A stretch of DNA of 64,000 nt from an uncultured Acetobacteraceae bacterium (GCA_943912335.1 CALTUD010000001.1:62001-126000); one strand, 5' to 3'. Shown: positions 16,666-26,375, counted from the first letter of the stretch. Notes: generated from the letters alone by a model not told the origin. Numbers and translations: made by a program.

Positions 16666-17394
16666 TCAGTCGGCGCCGTTGGCGGGGACCTCGATTTCCG
16701 CCGGAAGATCGATCCAGGCCAGATGGCCGCCCTTTCCGGCTCCGGTATCGGTGAACACGGCGAGACCGCCGGCACGACCGCGCTTGCGCCAGGGGCGGCC
16801 GTCGGTGGAACGCTGGTCATGGCCGCAATACACGGTGAAGCCGTCCGGAATGTGGTCGATCCAGTTCAGGCGCCGTTCCGGAAAACCGTCATCCTGCATG
16901 CGGCCGGTGGTTTCGCCGAACAAGGCGCGCGACAGCAGATGCGTCACCCGCTCCAGACCCGGCGGCGGCAGTTGATGCAGCATGCCGGTATGGAAGCCGC
17001 CATGCACGAAGCCGGTGCGGCCGCGCACGATCCAGGCCGGAGCACGGGCGATCTCGTCGAAAGCGCGCTCGGTCAGCGCGGCATCCCGCTGCAGCTGGCG
17101 GAGTGTCGCCTCCAGAGGCGGATCGGGACGCATCTTCCGCCCGGCCAAAGCGCGACCGAGCTTGCGGTCGTGGTTGCCGAGCAGGAACAGTCCGCGCCCT
17201 TCGTCGATCAGCTCGAACATGATGCGCAGAACGGCGGCACTGTCCGGGCCGTGATCCACGAGATCGCCGAGCTGCACCACGAACCGGTCGGTCGCGACGG
17301 CGTGACGGAACGCGGTGGCGTCGCCATGCACGTCGCCCACGACACGCACCTTCCTGTCGGGCGGGATCAGCCCCCGCTCGCCGGCCGCGTTCAT
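16666..17394 (-). CDS. Calcineurin-like metallophosphoesterase (ApaH/PrpE-type)
   Basis: A 242-residue two-metal phosphoesterase. The signature is complete: VVGDVHGDA, LGDLVDHGPDS and LLGNHDRK, then VHGGFH and CGHDQ. The spacing matches the PPP-type Ser/Thr phosphatase and diadenosine-tetraphosphatase branch rather than generic nucleases. Its ATG overlaps the stop of the photolyase gene (ATGA) and the acetyltransferase gene follows in the same run. It may hydrolyse dinucleoside polyphosphates; this is inferred from family only. Confidence 0.85.
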   Translation of the reverse strand: MNAAGERGLIPPDRKVRVVGDVHGDATAFRHAVATDRFVVQLGDLVDHGPDSAAVLRIMFELIDEGRGLFLLGNHDRKLGRALAGRKMRPDPPLEATLRQLQRDAALTERAFDEIARAPAWIVRGRTGFVHGGFHTGMLHQLPPPGLERVTHLLSRALFGETTGRMQDDGFPERRLNWIDHIPDGFTVYCGHDQRSTDGRPWRKRGRAGGLAVFTDTGAGKGGHLAWIDLPAEIEVPANGAD

Positions 17395-18875
17395 GCGGCC
17401 TTGTCCTTCTTCGCGCCGCGCACGTGTTTTCTGTACGCCTCGAGCGCGCGGTCGCGACCCTCGTCGAGATCGAGGATCGGCGCCGGGTAATCGCGCCCGA
17501 GCACGATTCCGGCCTTGTCCAGCACGGAATCCGGCGCCTGCCATGGACAATGCAGCCAGCGGTCGGGCAGGGTTTTCAGCTCCGGCACGTATTGCCGCAC
17601 GTAACGTCCGTCCGGGTCGTGAGTCTTGCCCTGGGTCACGGGATTGAAGATGCGGAAGAACGGTTGCGAGTCGGTACCGCAACCGCCGATCCACTGCCAG
17701 GACGCGGCGTTGGTCGCCAGATCGGCATCCACCAGCGTATCGGAAAACCAGGCTTCGCCATCCTGCCACGCCACCAGCATGTGTTTCACCAGAAACGAAG
17801 CGGTGATCATGCGCACACGATTATGCATCCAGCCATGCTGCCAGAGCTGCCGCATGCCGGCATCGACGATCGGGATGCCGGTGCGGCCTTGTTGCCAGGC
17901 GCGCACGCCCTTCGCGTCACGGCGCCAGGGCAGCTTCGCGTAGGCTGCGCGAAGCGGTTCTTCCGGCATGTCCGGGTTGTGGCGCAGCAGATAGGCGGAG
18001 AAATCGTGCCACAGGATCTCGGCCGAGAAACTGTCCCAGCCTGCCTTGGCTTTCCCGTGCCCGGCCGCTTCCCAGGCCGCGTGCCAGACCTGGTTCGGCG
18101 AGATCTCGCCCCAGCGCAGATGCGGCGACAACATCGACGTGCCCTGCGGATCGCCCGGGACGTTGCGCGAATCTCCGTAGCCGCCGAGCCGGTTCTTCAG
18201 GAAATCACGCAGCTTCTTGTCCGCGCCGTCCTCGCCGGGCTTCCACATCGTGCCGAAGCCGCCGGACCAGTCCGGCTTGGTGGGCAGGAGATCCCAATCG
18301 TCGAGTGCCTCGGAGCGCGGCAGTTTTTTCGGCGAAGGGATCGACGTCGGCGCCGGTATCGGCGCGTCCGGCTCCGGCTGGGCACGGCAGGCGCGCGCGA
18401 ACGGGCCGTAGACACCGTAACGACCGCCGATCTTGGTGCGGATCGAGTCCGGATCGAACAAGGTGGCCACGCGGCGACGATGCACGGGCACGCCGACGGC
18501 TTTCTCGACGGATTCCGTCAGCGTTCCGAGCCACGGCTCATGCGTCTCGCCGCAGAACAAGGCCTCCGCGCCGGTTTCCCTCACCAGATCGGTCAGAACG
18601 GAAACGCTGTCACCACGGCGCAGGACCAGGCCGGATTTGTGCTTCCGCAAGGCCGTATCGAGCGAGGCCAAGCTGTGGTGCAGCCACCATCGCGCCGCTC
18701 CCCCGACCTGCCAGCGTCCCGCTTTCGCATCGTCGAGCACGAACACCGGAACGATCCGGCTGTAGCCCTCCAGAGCGGCGGCGAGCGCGTGATTGTCGGA
18801 CAAACGCAGATCGTGACGCAGCCACAGGATCGCCACGCCTTCCGTTGGCCCGCGTCTTGATTCCGTGCGGGCCAT
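17391..18875 (-). CDS. phrB: Deoxyribodipyrimidine photolyase
   Basis: Light-driven repair enzyme for cyclobutane pyrimidine dimers, 494 aa. Residues 13-150 are the antenna (photolyase N-terminal) domain, ILWLRHDLRLSDNHAL. The FAD domain shows GTSMLSPHLRWGEISP, GRTGIPIVDAGMRQLWQ, GWMHNRVRM and DADLATNAASWQW, the conserved FAD-contact and dimer-binding segments; the terminal Trp triad region includes NAASWQWIGGCG. ATG 18875 gives the family N-terminus. It is first in a four- or five-gene minus-strand run with a metallophosphoesterase and an acetyltransferase coupled behind it. Confidence 0.95.
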   Translation of the reverse strand: MARTESRRGPTEGVAILWLRHDLRLSDNHALAAALEGYSRIVPVFVLDDAKAGRWQVGGAARWWLHHSLASLDTALRKHKSGLVLRRGDSVSVLTDLVRETGAEALFCGETHEPWLGTLTESVEKAVGVPVHRRRVATLFDPDSIRTKIGGRYGVYGPFARACRAQPEPDAPIPAPTSIPSPKKLPRSEALDDWDLLPTKPDWSGGFGTMWKPGEDGADKKLRDFLKNRLGGYGDSRNVPGDPQGTSMLSPHLRWGEISPNQVWHAAWEAAGHGKAKAGWDSFSAEILWHDFSAYLLRHNPDMPEEPLRAAYAKLPWRRDAKGVRAWQQGRTGIPIVDAGMRQLWQHGWMHNRVRMITASFLVKHMLVAWQDGEAWFSDTLVDADLATNAASWQWIGGCGTDSQPFFRIFNPVTQGKTHDPDGRYVRQYVPELKTLPDRWLHCPWQAPDSVLDKAGIVLGRDYPAPILDLDEGRDRALEAYRKHVRGAKKDKAA

Positions 18876-18942
18876 TCTGTGCGTTCTCCCCAGGAAAGGA
18901 TGGGAAGAACAATCGAGCCCCGCCCAGGGTTTCGCCCTGTCG

Positions 18943-20214
18943 TCAGCGGATCGCCGGGTGGAGCGGACGGGCGTCGTCGCCGAGCGGCTCGGCCATGGCG
19001 CAATCCGGCTCGGCGGAGCCTTGCGCAAGAGCGGCGGGGCTTCGAGCCTGTGCCACCACCACCCGGTTGCGGCCGCCTTTCTTGGCTTCGTAGAGTGCAT
19101 CGTCGGCCACGCGCAGCGGCTCGGCCGGCATGCGGCAATCGGGATGAACCAGCGTCACGCCCGCGCTGGCCGTGGCGGAAATCGCCGTTCCGGACATGAT
19201 CGTGGGGATGGTCGCGAAGCGCCGGAGCACCGCCTCGGCGATCAGCGCCGCTTCCGTGATGTCCGCAACCGGCAGAAGCACCGCGAACTCCTCGCCGCCG
19301 AGGCGCACGAACACCGCGTCCGGCCCGAACACGCTCCTGCCCACCCCGGCGAAACACCGCAGCACCATGTCGCCCGCGGCATGGCCATGCTTGTCGTTGA
19401 CCTGTTTGAAGTGATCGAGATCGAACAGGATCAGCGCCACCCGGCGCCACGTCCCGGCCGCCGAGACGACCCCCGGCAGCGCCTCGTTGAACATCTGCCG
19501 GTTGCCGAGCCCGGTGAGATAATCCGTGCGCAGCGCCGTGTTGAGGAGCCCCTGCCATTCCTCTCGCAGCAGAAGCAGCAGGGCGGTCGGCAGCGCCACG
19601 GAGAACACCACGCCTTCGTACATCGTCGCCTCGGCCAGCAGCTCCATCCCGTGACGGGTCAGATGCGACGCCAGCAACGGCAGTGCGGTAGCGCGGCCGA
19701 GATAGATCACGGCATGAATCGACAGGATCGTCACCACCACCGGGATCGAACGGGTGCCGCCGAGATCGCGGTTGCGCGCCATGTCGTACGCGGTCGCGGC
19801 GCAGACCAGCGCGATCTGCGCGCCGCAGGCGAAGGTCCACATGCTCACAACGTGATGCAGACCCCAGAACAGCCACACCGCCGCGCTGGCCCCGAACACG
19901 GCTGAACAGAAGCCGCGTCTGTCGCGTCCATCCAGGCGGGCGATGCCGAGCTGGATCGCCAGATATCCCGCCACGATCAACAGGTTGGCGGTCATGTCGA
20001 GCAGGGGTGGCGACAATCGCGGCGCATAGGCGGCCAAACGAAGCACGACCACCGCGCAGCCCGTCGCCAGCAGCCCGTAGCCGATCGCCCAGGAACGGAG
20101 CGCACGGCCATGACGGGGGCGCCCATGGCTCTCCCAGAGCGTCATGGCAGCACCGGTGAGCAAGGTGCCGATCACCAGGCAGTACAGCGTCAGGAGGGTT
20201 CCATGAGTCGACAT
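18943..20214 (-). CDS. Membrane-bound diguanylate cyclase
   Basis: A 423-residue protein: about six or seven predicted membrane helices in residues 1-225 (LYCLVIGTLLTGAAMTLW, then NLLIVAGYLAIQLG, AAVWLFWGLHHVVSM and VVFSVALPTALLLLL), then a GGDEF domain at about 235-390. The active site RLGGEEFAV is intact, with DLDHFKQVNDKHGHAAGD as the Mg/GTP site, so it should make cyclic di-GMP. No RxxD inhibitory motif directly precedes the GGEEF. The input signal is sensed in the membrane or periplasm. It stands alone, 67 bp upstream of the photolyase gene on the same strand. Confidence 0.9.
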   Translation of the reverse strand: MSTHGTLLTLYCLVIGTLLTGAAMTLWESHGRPRHGRALRSWAIGYGLLATGCAVVVLRLAAYAPRLSPPLLDMTANLLIVAGYLAIQLGIARLDGRDRRGFCSAVFGASAAVWLFWGLHHVVSMWTFACGAQIALVCAATAYDMARNRDLGGTRSIPVVVTILSIHAVIYLGRATALPLLASHLTRHGMELLAEATMYEGVVFSVALPTALLLLLREEWQGLLNTALRTDYLTGLGNRQMFNEALPGVVSAAGTWRRVALILFDLDHFKQVNDKHGHAAGDMVLRCFAGVGRSVFGPDAVFVRLGGEEFAVLLPVADITEAALIAEAVLRRFATIPTIMSGTAISATASAGVTLVHPDCRMPAEPLRVADDALYEAKKGGRNRVVVAQARSPAALAQGSAEPDCAMAEPLGDDARPLHPAIR

Positions 20215-20367
20215 GCCCGCGGTCTCGGCCGGAAATCAGAAATCGGTCTCACCAGATTATCGTTACTCTGTCGTTAAAGCACCATCGGGTGCAGCCGCCG
20301 CGAGACAGGAAGACAGCGAGGGCCGACCGAAACTGTTGCGAAAACACAACGATCGGGCAGCATCGTA

Positions 20368-21069
20368 TCAGGCGGCCTGACGGCGTATTTCCGTGAGCGC
20401 GAAGGAGAACAGCCGATCGGCGCCGAGCAGGAACGCACGGCCGCCGCGCGGAAACAGCGTCGCGATCGCCGGATGGAGCACGTCGAGACCGCCGGTGTAG
20501 CAGCCGAATGCAGGCAGGATCAGGCGTTGCTCGGTGCCGATGAAGCAAGGGCGCGACACGGCGCCGCCACGCGTGACGACCCGCGCCTTGGGGTGGTGAT
20601 GGCCGCAGATCTCCGCGCCCTCTCCCAGTGGTGCCGGCGAGCGGCCGAGCGATTCATGCCGGAAAGACAACGGACCCATGCGTAATTCCGCCATCGCTTC
20701 GCCGGGCAGGCCCTCCGGGGGCACCGGATCGTGGTTACCCAGCACCCAGATCAGACGCATCTGCGCGGCGATCCGGCGCAAGCGGTCAGCCTCGGCCGCG
20801 GGCAGGCGGGACGGCCCGCCCGGATCGTGGAAACTGTCGCCCAGCGCGACCAGGATCTTGGGCCGGAACGCACCGATCCGCAGCAGCAGCCGGTCCAGGG
20901 TCAGACGACTGTCCCAGGGCGGCACCAGACCGCCACGCTTCGCGGCGGCACTGCCCTTTTCCAGATGCAGGTCGGCCACGGCCATCAGCCCCGTGGCAGG
21001 CCAGAACAGGACGCCGGACGGGTCGAGCATGACCCGTTCGCCGGCCAGATGGAACGGTGCAGGCGTCAC
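20368..21069 (-). CDS. pdeM: Ligase-associated DNA damage response endonuclease PdeM
   Basis: A 233-residue calcineurin-fold phosphoesterase. The metal ligands are in VADLHLEKG, ALGDSFHD, VLGNHDP and ICGHHHPKA. LHLEKGSAAAKRGGLVPPWD is diagnostic of PdeM, the nuclease encoded with a DEXH helicase, an exonuclease and an ATP-dependent ligase in many proteobacteria. Here the GTG start overlaps the stop of the helicase gene as GTGA, so the two proteins are made together. The ligase and exonuclease genes are not in this window on either side of the pair. Confidence 0.88.
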   Translation of the reverse strand: MTPAPFHLAGERVMLDPSGVLFWPATGLMAVADLHLEKGSAAAKRGGLVPPWDSRLTLDRLLLRIGAFRPKILVALGDSFHDPGGPSRLPAAEADRLRRIAAQMRLIWVLGNHDPVPPEGLPGEAMAELRMGPLSFRHESLGRSPAPLGEGAEICGHHHPKARVVTRGGAVSRPCFIGTEQRLILPAFGCYTGGLDVLHPAIATLFPRGGRAFLLGADRLFSFALTEIRRQAA

Positions 21070-23987
21070 GCGGGCAGGCCGCGCCCGCCACCGGGGATCG
21101 TTCGACGCCGACGCTCGCGCGCCCGGTCCCGACCGCGTTCGCGTCCGCCCGGCGTCCGGGTCAGGCGGCGCAACTCCTGCGCATGGCCGGGCGCCAGCAC
21201 CAGCTCTTCCGTGGAGGGTTCCGCTTCGCCCTTGGCCTCGGCCAGGAGCGCCTCGGTTTCGGCCAGCAGCGCATCCTCGTCCGCCTCGTTGCGCACGAAT
21301 TCGCGGCCGATATCGAGCATCACCGGAATCGCCAGGGGGGACACGCGCGACAGACGCGCTACGCGGATATGGTCCTGCACCCGCACCAGCATGTCGGCCA
21401 GACGATCCACGTCGGTCAGGCCGCCGGATGCCTCCGCCCGCGTCGCGCGCAGGAGAACATGGTCCGGCTGATGCCGCCGCAGGACGTCGTAGACGAGGTC
21501 GCTGTTGATGGTGACCTGACGCCGCGTGCCGGTTTGGCCCGGATGTTGACGCTCGATCAGCCCGGCGATCACCGCCACGTTCCGGAACGTCCGCCGCAGC
21601 ATCGAGCTTTCCGCCATCCAGTCCTCCAGATCGTCGCCCAGCATGTCCGGCGCGAACAAAAGAGGAATATCGCCGGGAGGGTTGGCGCACCAGAGGGCCA
21701 GGGCATAGTCGGTGGCGACGAAGCCGAGCGGCGCCGCCCCCTCGCGCGACAGCCTTCGCGTCAGCAGCATGCCCAGGGTCTGGTGCGCGTTGCGGCCCTC
21801 GAAGCAGTAGGCCACCAGGAAGAAGCGGCCATGGCGGGGAAACACCTCCACCAGCAGATCGTCCGGCCCGGGCAGAAGCGAGCGTTCTCGTTGCAGTTCC
21901 AGCCATTCCCGCACCGGCTCGGGATAGGCGCTCCAGGCCGAGGGGTCGTGCAGCATGCGGCGCACGCGCGCGGCGAGGCCGGAACTCAGCGGATATTTCG
22001 ACCCGGCATAGGTCGGCACCACCGGATCGCCCGGGCCGCCCTCGCTCACCTCCACCACCGTTTCACGCAGACGCTGGAAGCAGAGCTTGCGTCCGGCGAA
22101 CAGGAACGCGTCGCCGGGGCGCAGCGCATTGGCGAAGCTTTCCTCGATCTCGCCCAGCGTAAATCCACGCGGCCCGCCCAGGCGCACCTTCAGAACCGGC
22201 GCCTCCACGATGGTGCCGGCATTCATCCGCGCCTGGCGCGCCACGCGCTCGCCGCGGATCTGGATCAGCCCCTCGCTGTCGCGGAACAGCTTGCGATAGC
22301 GCTCATAGGCCTGCAGCGCGTAGCCGCCATCCTCGACAAAGCCGAGCGTGTCGTCGAAATCGCGACGGCTGAGCGTCGCGTAGGGTGCCGCCAGACGCAC
22401 CTCGTCGAACAGCGCATCCGCGGTGAACGGCGCGCTCGCCGCCATCAGCAGGATATGCTGCGCCAGCACGTCGAGCCCGCCCGGACGCGGATGCTCGCCA
22501 TCCAGCTCCATCGCCTCCACGCCGGCGATCGCCGCCTGGCATTCCAGCACCTCGAACCGGTTCGCCGGCACCAGCACAGCGTTGGACGCCTCGTCCATGC
22601 GGTGATTGGCACGGCCGATCCGCTGCAGCAGGCGCGACACTCCCTTGGGCGCGCCAACCTGGATCACCTGATCCACACCGCCCCAATCGATGCCGAGATC
22701 GAGCGAGGATGTGGCGATCACAGCACGCAGACGCGCGCGCCCGTCGCCACGCGCACCGCGTGCCATCGCGGCTTCGACGCGCCGGCGCTGCTCGATATCG
22801 AGGCTGCCGTGATGCAGGGCGATCGGCAGCGTGTTCTCGTTGATGCGCCAGAGCGCGGCGAACAACAGCTCCGATTGCGCCCGCGTGTTGACGAAGACGA
22901 TGGTGGTCTCGGCGTCCTCGATGCGTCGCAGGATCACCGACGCGCCCGCCAGCCCCATGCGCCCGGACCACGGCACATGCGCCTCTGGCAGCATCATGGA
23001 TAAGGCGGGCGGCGTCCCGCGCGGCGACTCGATCAGCGTGGCGGGCCGCTCCGGCGTGCCGATGAAGGAGCGCAGCGAGTCCGGCCAGGCCACGGTGGCG
23101 GACAGGCCGATGCGCCGCGCCTCCGGCGCCAGCTTCCGCAGACGCGCCAGACACAAGGCGAGCTGGTCGCCGCGCTTGATCCCGGCCAGGGCATGAACCT
23201 CGTCGATGACGATGCGGCTCAGCCCGGCGAACGCCTCGGGCGCATCCGGCCGCGACAGCAGCAGAAGCAGGCTTTCCGGCGTGGTGAGCAGGATCTCCGG
23301 CGGATGCGCGCGCTGCCGGGCCCGACGGTCGGCAGGCGTGTCGCCGGTGCGCGTTTCCACGCGCAGGCCGAGCCCCATCTCGTCCACGGGATCGAGCAGA
23401 TTGCGGGCGATGTCGGTGGCCAGCGCCTTCAGCGGGCTGACATAGAGCGTGTGCAGCCGGCCGCGTTCGCCGGTTTCGCTCAACGCGACGAGGCTGGGCA
23501 GGAACCCGGCCAGGGTCTTGCCCCCACCCGTGGGCGCCACCAGCAGCACGTCGGCACCCGCTTGCGCCGTTTCCAGCACGGCAAGCTGATGCGGACGCGG
23601 ATGCCAGCCGCGCCCGGCGAACCATGCGGCGAACCGTGGCGGAAGAAGTGCGTGCGCGGTGTCGGTCCGGCCGGGCTGGTCTTTCCGCTTCGACCGCGCC
23701 GCCTTGCTCGACCCGTTACGCTTTTTCGGCGTCGAAACGGGATTTCCGCTCGCCGACGACGGGCGTCTCTGCAGCGACTCGGCGGCATCGGTCTCGACCG
23801 CGGTTCCAGCACGCGCCGGCCGCCGTTTCGGGGGCGCCGTTGCGGTTCCTTCGCACGCTCCGGCCTCTCCGACGGCGCTCGACGACGCCTTCAGACGCTT
23901 GCCCGTTGGTCCGGACGCCTCCGCTTCAGCCTGCACCGCGACATCGGGCGAGAGCGGCACGGGCTGGGCTGATCTGCGGGACGGCAT
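21066..23987 (-). CDS. Ligase-associated Lhr-like DEXH box helicase
   Basis: A superfamily 2 DNA helicase of 973 residues. Motifs in order: VLLVAPTGGGKTLAGFLPSL (Walker A), LYVSPLKALATDIARNL (Ia), LLTTPESLLLLLS, VIDEVHALAG (DEVH box), GLSATV (III), then the second RecA domain with TSSLDLGIDWGGVDQVIQ (V) and LLQRIGRANHR (VI). The Lhr-core winged-helix and DUF domains follow to the C-terminus, which ends in an Arg/Gly-rich tail. The first 110 residues are a low-complexity Ser/Ala/Lys/Arg extension. ATG 23987 is taken, but a GTG at 24038 overlapping the upstream gene's stop is an alternative. It is coupled to pdeM. Confidence 0.88.
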   Translation of the reverse strand: MPSRRSAQPVPLSPDVAVQAEAEASGPTGKRLKASSSAVGEAGACEGTATAPPKRRPARAGTAVETDAAESLQRRPSSASGNPVSTPKKRNGSSKAARSKRKDQPGRTDTAHALLPPRFAAWFAGRGWHPRPHQLAVLETAQAGADVLLVAPTGGGKTLAGFLPSLVALSETGERGRLHTLYVSPLKALATDIARNLLDPVDEMGLGLRVETRTGDTPADRRARQRAHPPEILLTTPESLLLLLSRPDAPEAFAGLSRIVIDEVHALAGIKRGDQLALCLARLRKLAPEARRIGLSATVAWPDSLRSFIGTPERPATLIESPRGTPPALSMMLPEAHVPWSGRMGLAGASVILRRIEDAETTIVFVNTRAQSELLFAALWRINENTLPIALHHGSLDIEQRRRVEAAMARGARGDGRARLRAVIATSSLDLGIDWGGVDQVIQVGAPKGVSRLLQRIGRANHRMDEASNAVLVPANRFEVLECQAAIAGVEAMELDGEHPRPGGLDVLAQHILLMAASAPFTADALFDEVRLAAPYATLSRRDFDDTLGFVEDGGYALQAYERYRKLFRDSEGLIQIRGERVARQARMNAGTIVEAPVLKVRLGGPRGFTLGEIEESFANALRPGDAFLFAGRKLCFQRLRETVVEVSEGGPGDPVVPTYAGSKYPLSSGLAARVRRMLHDPSAWSAYPEPVREWLELQRERSLLPGPDDLLVEVFPRHGRFFLVAYCFEGRNAHQTLGMLLTRRLSREGAAPLGFVATDYALALWCANPPGDIPLLFAPDMLGDDLEDWMAESSMLRRTFRNVAVIAGLIERQHPGQTGTRRQVTINSDLVYDVLRRHQPDHVLLRATRAEASGGLTDVDRLADMLVRVQDHIRVARLSRVSPLAIPVMLDIGREFVRNEADEDALLAETEALLAEAKGEAEPSTEELVLAPGHAQELRRLTRTPGGRERGRDRARERRRRTIPGGGRGLPA

Positions 23988-24034
23988 GATGCAGCAGATA
24001 GGCGGTCGATCGCCGTTCCGAAACCGCCGTCCTC

Positions 24035-24583
24035 TCACGCATAGAGCGAGGACACGCGTTTCAGCTCCATGGCGTTCAGCATGTCCGCCGTGACCGGGCC
24101 GCCTTCTCCGCCCGGGTCGCCGATCCTGGTGCCGCTCGCCGCCGCATAGGCGGATAATTCGGCGGCGGTCCAGGGCCGGTCGGCGGAATCGGCGCCTGCG
24201 CCCGCCGCACCGGTCGCGGGGGCAACCAGGGCACTGCCCGCATGCGCTGCCTCGTCATGGTGGAATACGCGATGCAGCAGCGAACGGGCGATCCGCTCCG
24301 GGTCGATGCCGGTGATCTTCTCCGCCACCGTGATGCCCACGCCGAGCGGTCCGCCCAGCGCGAAGGAGGTGCCGAGCGAGGCGACGAAGCGCATCGTCTG
24401 GTTGCCTTCGTCGCCGGTGACGGCGCGATACACGGCGCCCACCACGGGGATGTATTGCAGCGGATTGATGTCCGACAGGAACTCGCGGAACGTCAGCCCG
24501 CCTTTCGCGGATGGCGCAGGGGCGGCCACCGCACCGGTTCCGCTCGCCGCCGTCACCGATGCCGCGTCTCGGACCGACCCCAT
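24035..24583 (-). CDS. Conserved hypothetical protein (Rhodospirillales type)
   Basis: A 182-residue protein with no recognised enzyme motif. The segment FREFLSDINPLQYIPVVGAVYRAVTGD is the most ordered part and looks like a conserved amphipathic or membrane-apposed helix pair; FVASLGTSFALGGPLGVGITVAEKITG, about residues 65-92, is hydrophobic enough for a membrane-inserted hairpin. The remainder is Ala/Gly-rich and likely disordered, ending in RVSSLYA. A GAAGGGGG ribosome site precedes ATG 24583. Its stop overlaps a possible GTG start of the helicase gene, so the two may be coupled. Function unknown. Confidence 0.7.
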   Translation of the reverse strand: MGSVRDAASVTAASGTGAVAAPAPSAKGGLTFREFLSDINPLQYIPVVGAVYRAVTGDEGNQTMRFVASLGTSFALGGPLGVGITVAEKITGIDPERIARSLLHRVFHHDEAAHAGSALVAPATGAAGAGADSADRPWTAAELSAYAAASGTRIGDPGGEGGPVTADMLNAMELKRVSSLYA

Positions 24584-24640
24584 GGAACGCCCCCTTCACC
24601 CGGAAGCCTAGCGTCCAAAGATGAATCCGCGCTTAACGTC

Positions 24641-25069
24641 TCAGCGCTGGATGCGCGTGCTGAGCAGCACCATCGAGTGCGTCCGGCTCACCCCGTCCAG
24701 CGCCGCGATCCGGTCGATCACACGGTCCAGCTCCGCGGTGTCGGCGGCGGCCAGAACCGCGATCAGATCCACGGTGCCGCCCACGGCATGCAGTTCCCGC
24801 ACCTGCGGCAGCCCGCGCAGAACGTTTTCCACCGAGGCCGTCTGCCGCGCGGAGAGGGTGATGTGCACATGCGCCCGGACCTCCGCGCCGGGGCGTGGCG
24901 TGGTGCGCAGCGTGTAGCCCTGGATGGTGCCGTTGCGCTCCAGACGCTCGATCCGGCTCTGCACCGTGGTGCGCGACAGGCCGAGCCGGCGCCCGATGGC
25001 GGCGGCGGGCAGGCGTGCGTTCTCGGAAAGCAGCGCGAGAAGCTGCCCGTCGGTGCTGTCGGATGGCAT
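24641..25069 (-). CDS. Lrp/AsnC family transcriptional regulator
   Basis: A 142-residue single-domain Lrp-type regulator. Residues 1-60 hold the HTH: DGQLLALLSENARLPAAAIG, then RRLGLSRTTVQSRIERLERNG. Residues 65-142 are the RAM effector domain, with HITLSARQTASVENVLRGL and the Gly turn HAVGGTVDLIAVLAA that contacts amino-acid ligands. It is divergent from the MFS transporter at 25143 with 73 bp between starts, so it probably controls that gene in response to an amino acid or related compound. Confidence 0.88.
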   Translation of the reverse strand: MPSDSTDGQLLALLSENARLPAAAIGRRLGLSRTTVQSRIERLERNGTIQGYTLRTTPRPGAEVRAHVHITLSARQTASVENVLRGLPQVRELHAVGGTVDLIAVLAAADTAELDRVIDRIAALDGVSRTHSMVLLSTRIQR

Positions 25070-25142
25070 GCGGCAAACGGTAGCGGCGAGGGGCGGGCGG
25101 TTCAATCTGGACCGCATTGCCCGAGGCTCTATCGTGCCGCGC

Positions 25143-26354
25143 ATGATCAAGACAGGCGTACTGGCAGAACCCGATTTCCGTCGCCTGCTCGCGGCCGATC
25201 TGGTGTCCATGACCGGCAGCTCCATGGTGCCCGTCGCCCTGTCCTTCGCCCTGGCCGGACGGGGTGCCGGCGCCGGCGCGATCGGCAGCGTCCTGTTCGC
25301 CGAGACCATGCCGATGGCGCTGCTCCTGCTGCTGGGCGGGGTGGTGGCCGACCGCCTGTCGCCGCGCCCGGTGATGGTGGCGGCCGATGCGGTGTGTTTT
25401 CTGGCCCAGGCCGTCCTGGCGGTCCTGCTGTTCACCGGCCGGGCGCCTTTGGTCGCGATCATCCCGTTATCCGCGCTGATCGGCGTCGGCGCCGCGTTCG
25501 CCATGCCGGGCCGCTCGGCCCTGCTGGTGCGCATCGTCGCCGGCGAGCAGCTGCAAAGCGCCAATGCGCTGCTCACCATGGCGTCCTCGATCAGCTCCCT
25601 GATCGGGCCGGGCGTGGGCGGGCTGCTGGTCGCGTCCGTCGGGCCGGAAAGCGCGGTCGGGATCGATGCCCTGTCCTATCTGGTTTCCGCCGTGCTGCTG
25701 CTGCGTCTCCGGTTGCGCATCCCGCCGCCCGAACGGCAGGAGGAGAGCTCCGTCGCGGCTTCCTTCGCCGCCGGATGGACGGAGTTCCGCCGCCACCGCT
25801 GGATCTGGCTTCTCGCCGCCCAGGCGAGCCTCGTGTTTCTGCTGTCCTGGGGTCCGTTCACCGTTCTCGGCGCGCTGACCTACGCCGCCCTGCCGCACGG
25901 ATCGGTGCAATGGGGCGGGCTTCTGTCCATTCTGGGCGCCGGCGTCGGGATCGGTGCGCTGCTCGGCGCCAGGCTCAGGCCGGAACGGCCGATCCTGTTC
26001 TGCCTGCTGGGGTTCCTGATCTATCCGGTCGTCCCGTTCGGGATCGCGTTGCACTGGCCGTTCGCGGTGCAGGCCTGCTGCATGCTCGTCGCGGGAACCG
26101 GCTTCGGTCTCTACAACGTCCTGTGGGAAACCAGCGTGCAGCGCACGATCCCGCCGGACCTGCTCTCGCGCGTGTCGTCCTTCGACCAGTTCAGCTCGTT
26201 CTGCATGATGCCGCTCGGCTTCGTGGTGGCCGCACCCTTGTCGGATTGGCTCGGCACCGATCGGGCGCTCATTCTGGGCGGCGTCATCACCGTTCTCTGC
26301 ATCACCCTCTGTCTCGGCCTGCGCGACATCCGCAACGCCGCCCGCACGCGCTGA
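25143..26354 (+). CDS. MFS transporter (EntS/MFS_3-like)
   Basis: A 403-residue, twelve-helix major facilitator. The first helices read FRRLLAADLVSMTGSSMVPVALSFALAG and the inter-helix 2-3 loop GGVVADRLSPRPVMVAAD matches the RxxGRR-type motif in degenerate form; the central loop lies near residues 190-215 (RIPPPERQEES). The profile (acidic start EPDFRRLL, helix 1 with SMTGSS) resembles the MFS_3 enterobactin/tetracycline-type exporters. Divergent Lrp regulator suggests control by an amino acid signal. The substrate is not identifiable. Confidence 0.85.
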   Translation: MIKTGVLAEPDFRRLLAADLVSMTGSSMVPVALSFALAGRGAGAGAIGSVLFAETMPMALLLLLGGVVADRLSPRPVMVAADAVCFLAQAVLAVLLFTGRAPLVAIIPLSALIGVGAAFAMPGRSALLVRIVAGEQLQSANALLTMASSISSLIGPGVGGLLVASVGPESAVGIDALSYLVSAVLLLRLRLRIPPPERQEESSVAASFAAGWTEFRRHRWIWLLAAQASLVFLLSWGPFTVLGALTYAALPHGSVQWGGLLSILGAGVGIGALLGARLRPERPILFCLLGFLIYPVVPFGIALHWPFAVQACCMLVAGTGFGLYNVLWETSVQRTIPPDLLSRVSSFDQFSSFCMMPLGFVVAAPLSDWLGTDRALILGGVITVLCITLCLGLRDIRNAARTR

Positions 26355-26375
26355 TCGCGCCGGTCGCGACGCGGT

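Noticed and set aside
21057..23003. 648-residue plus-strand frame opposite the Lhr-like helicase
   Set aside because: Shadow of a gene with complete helicase motifs.
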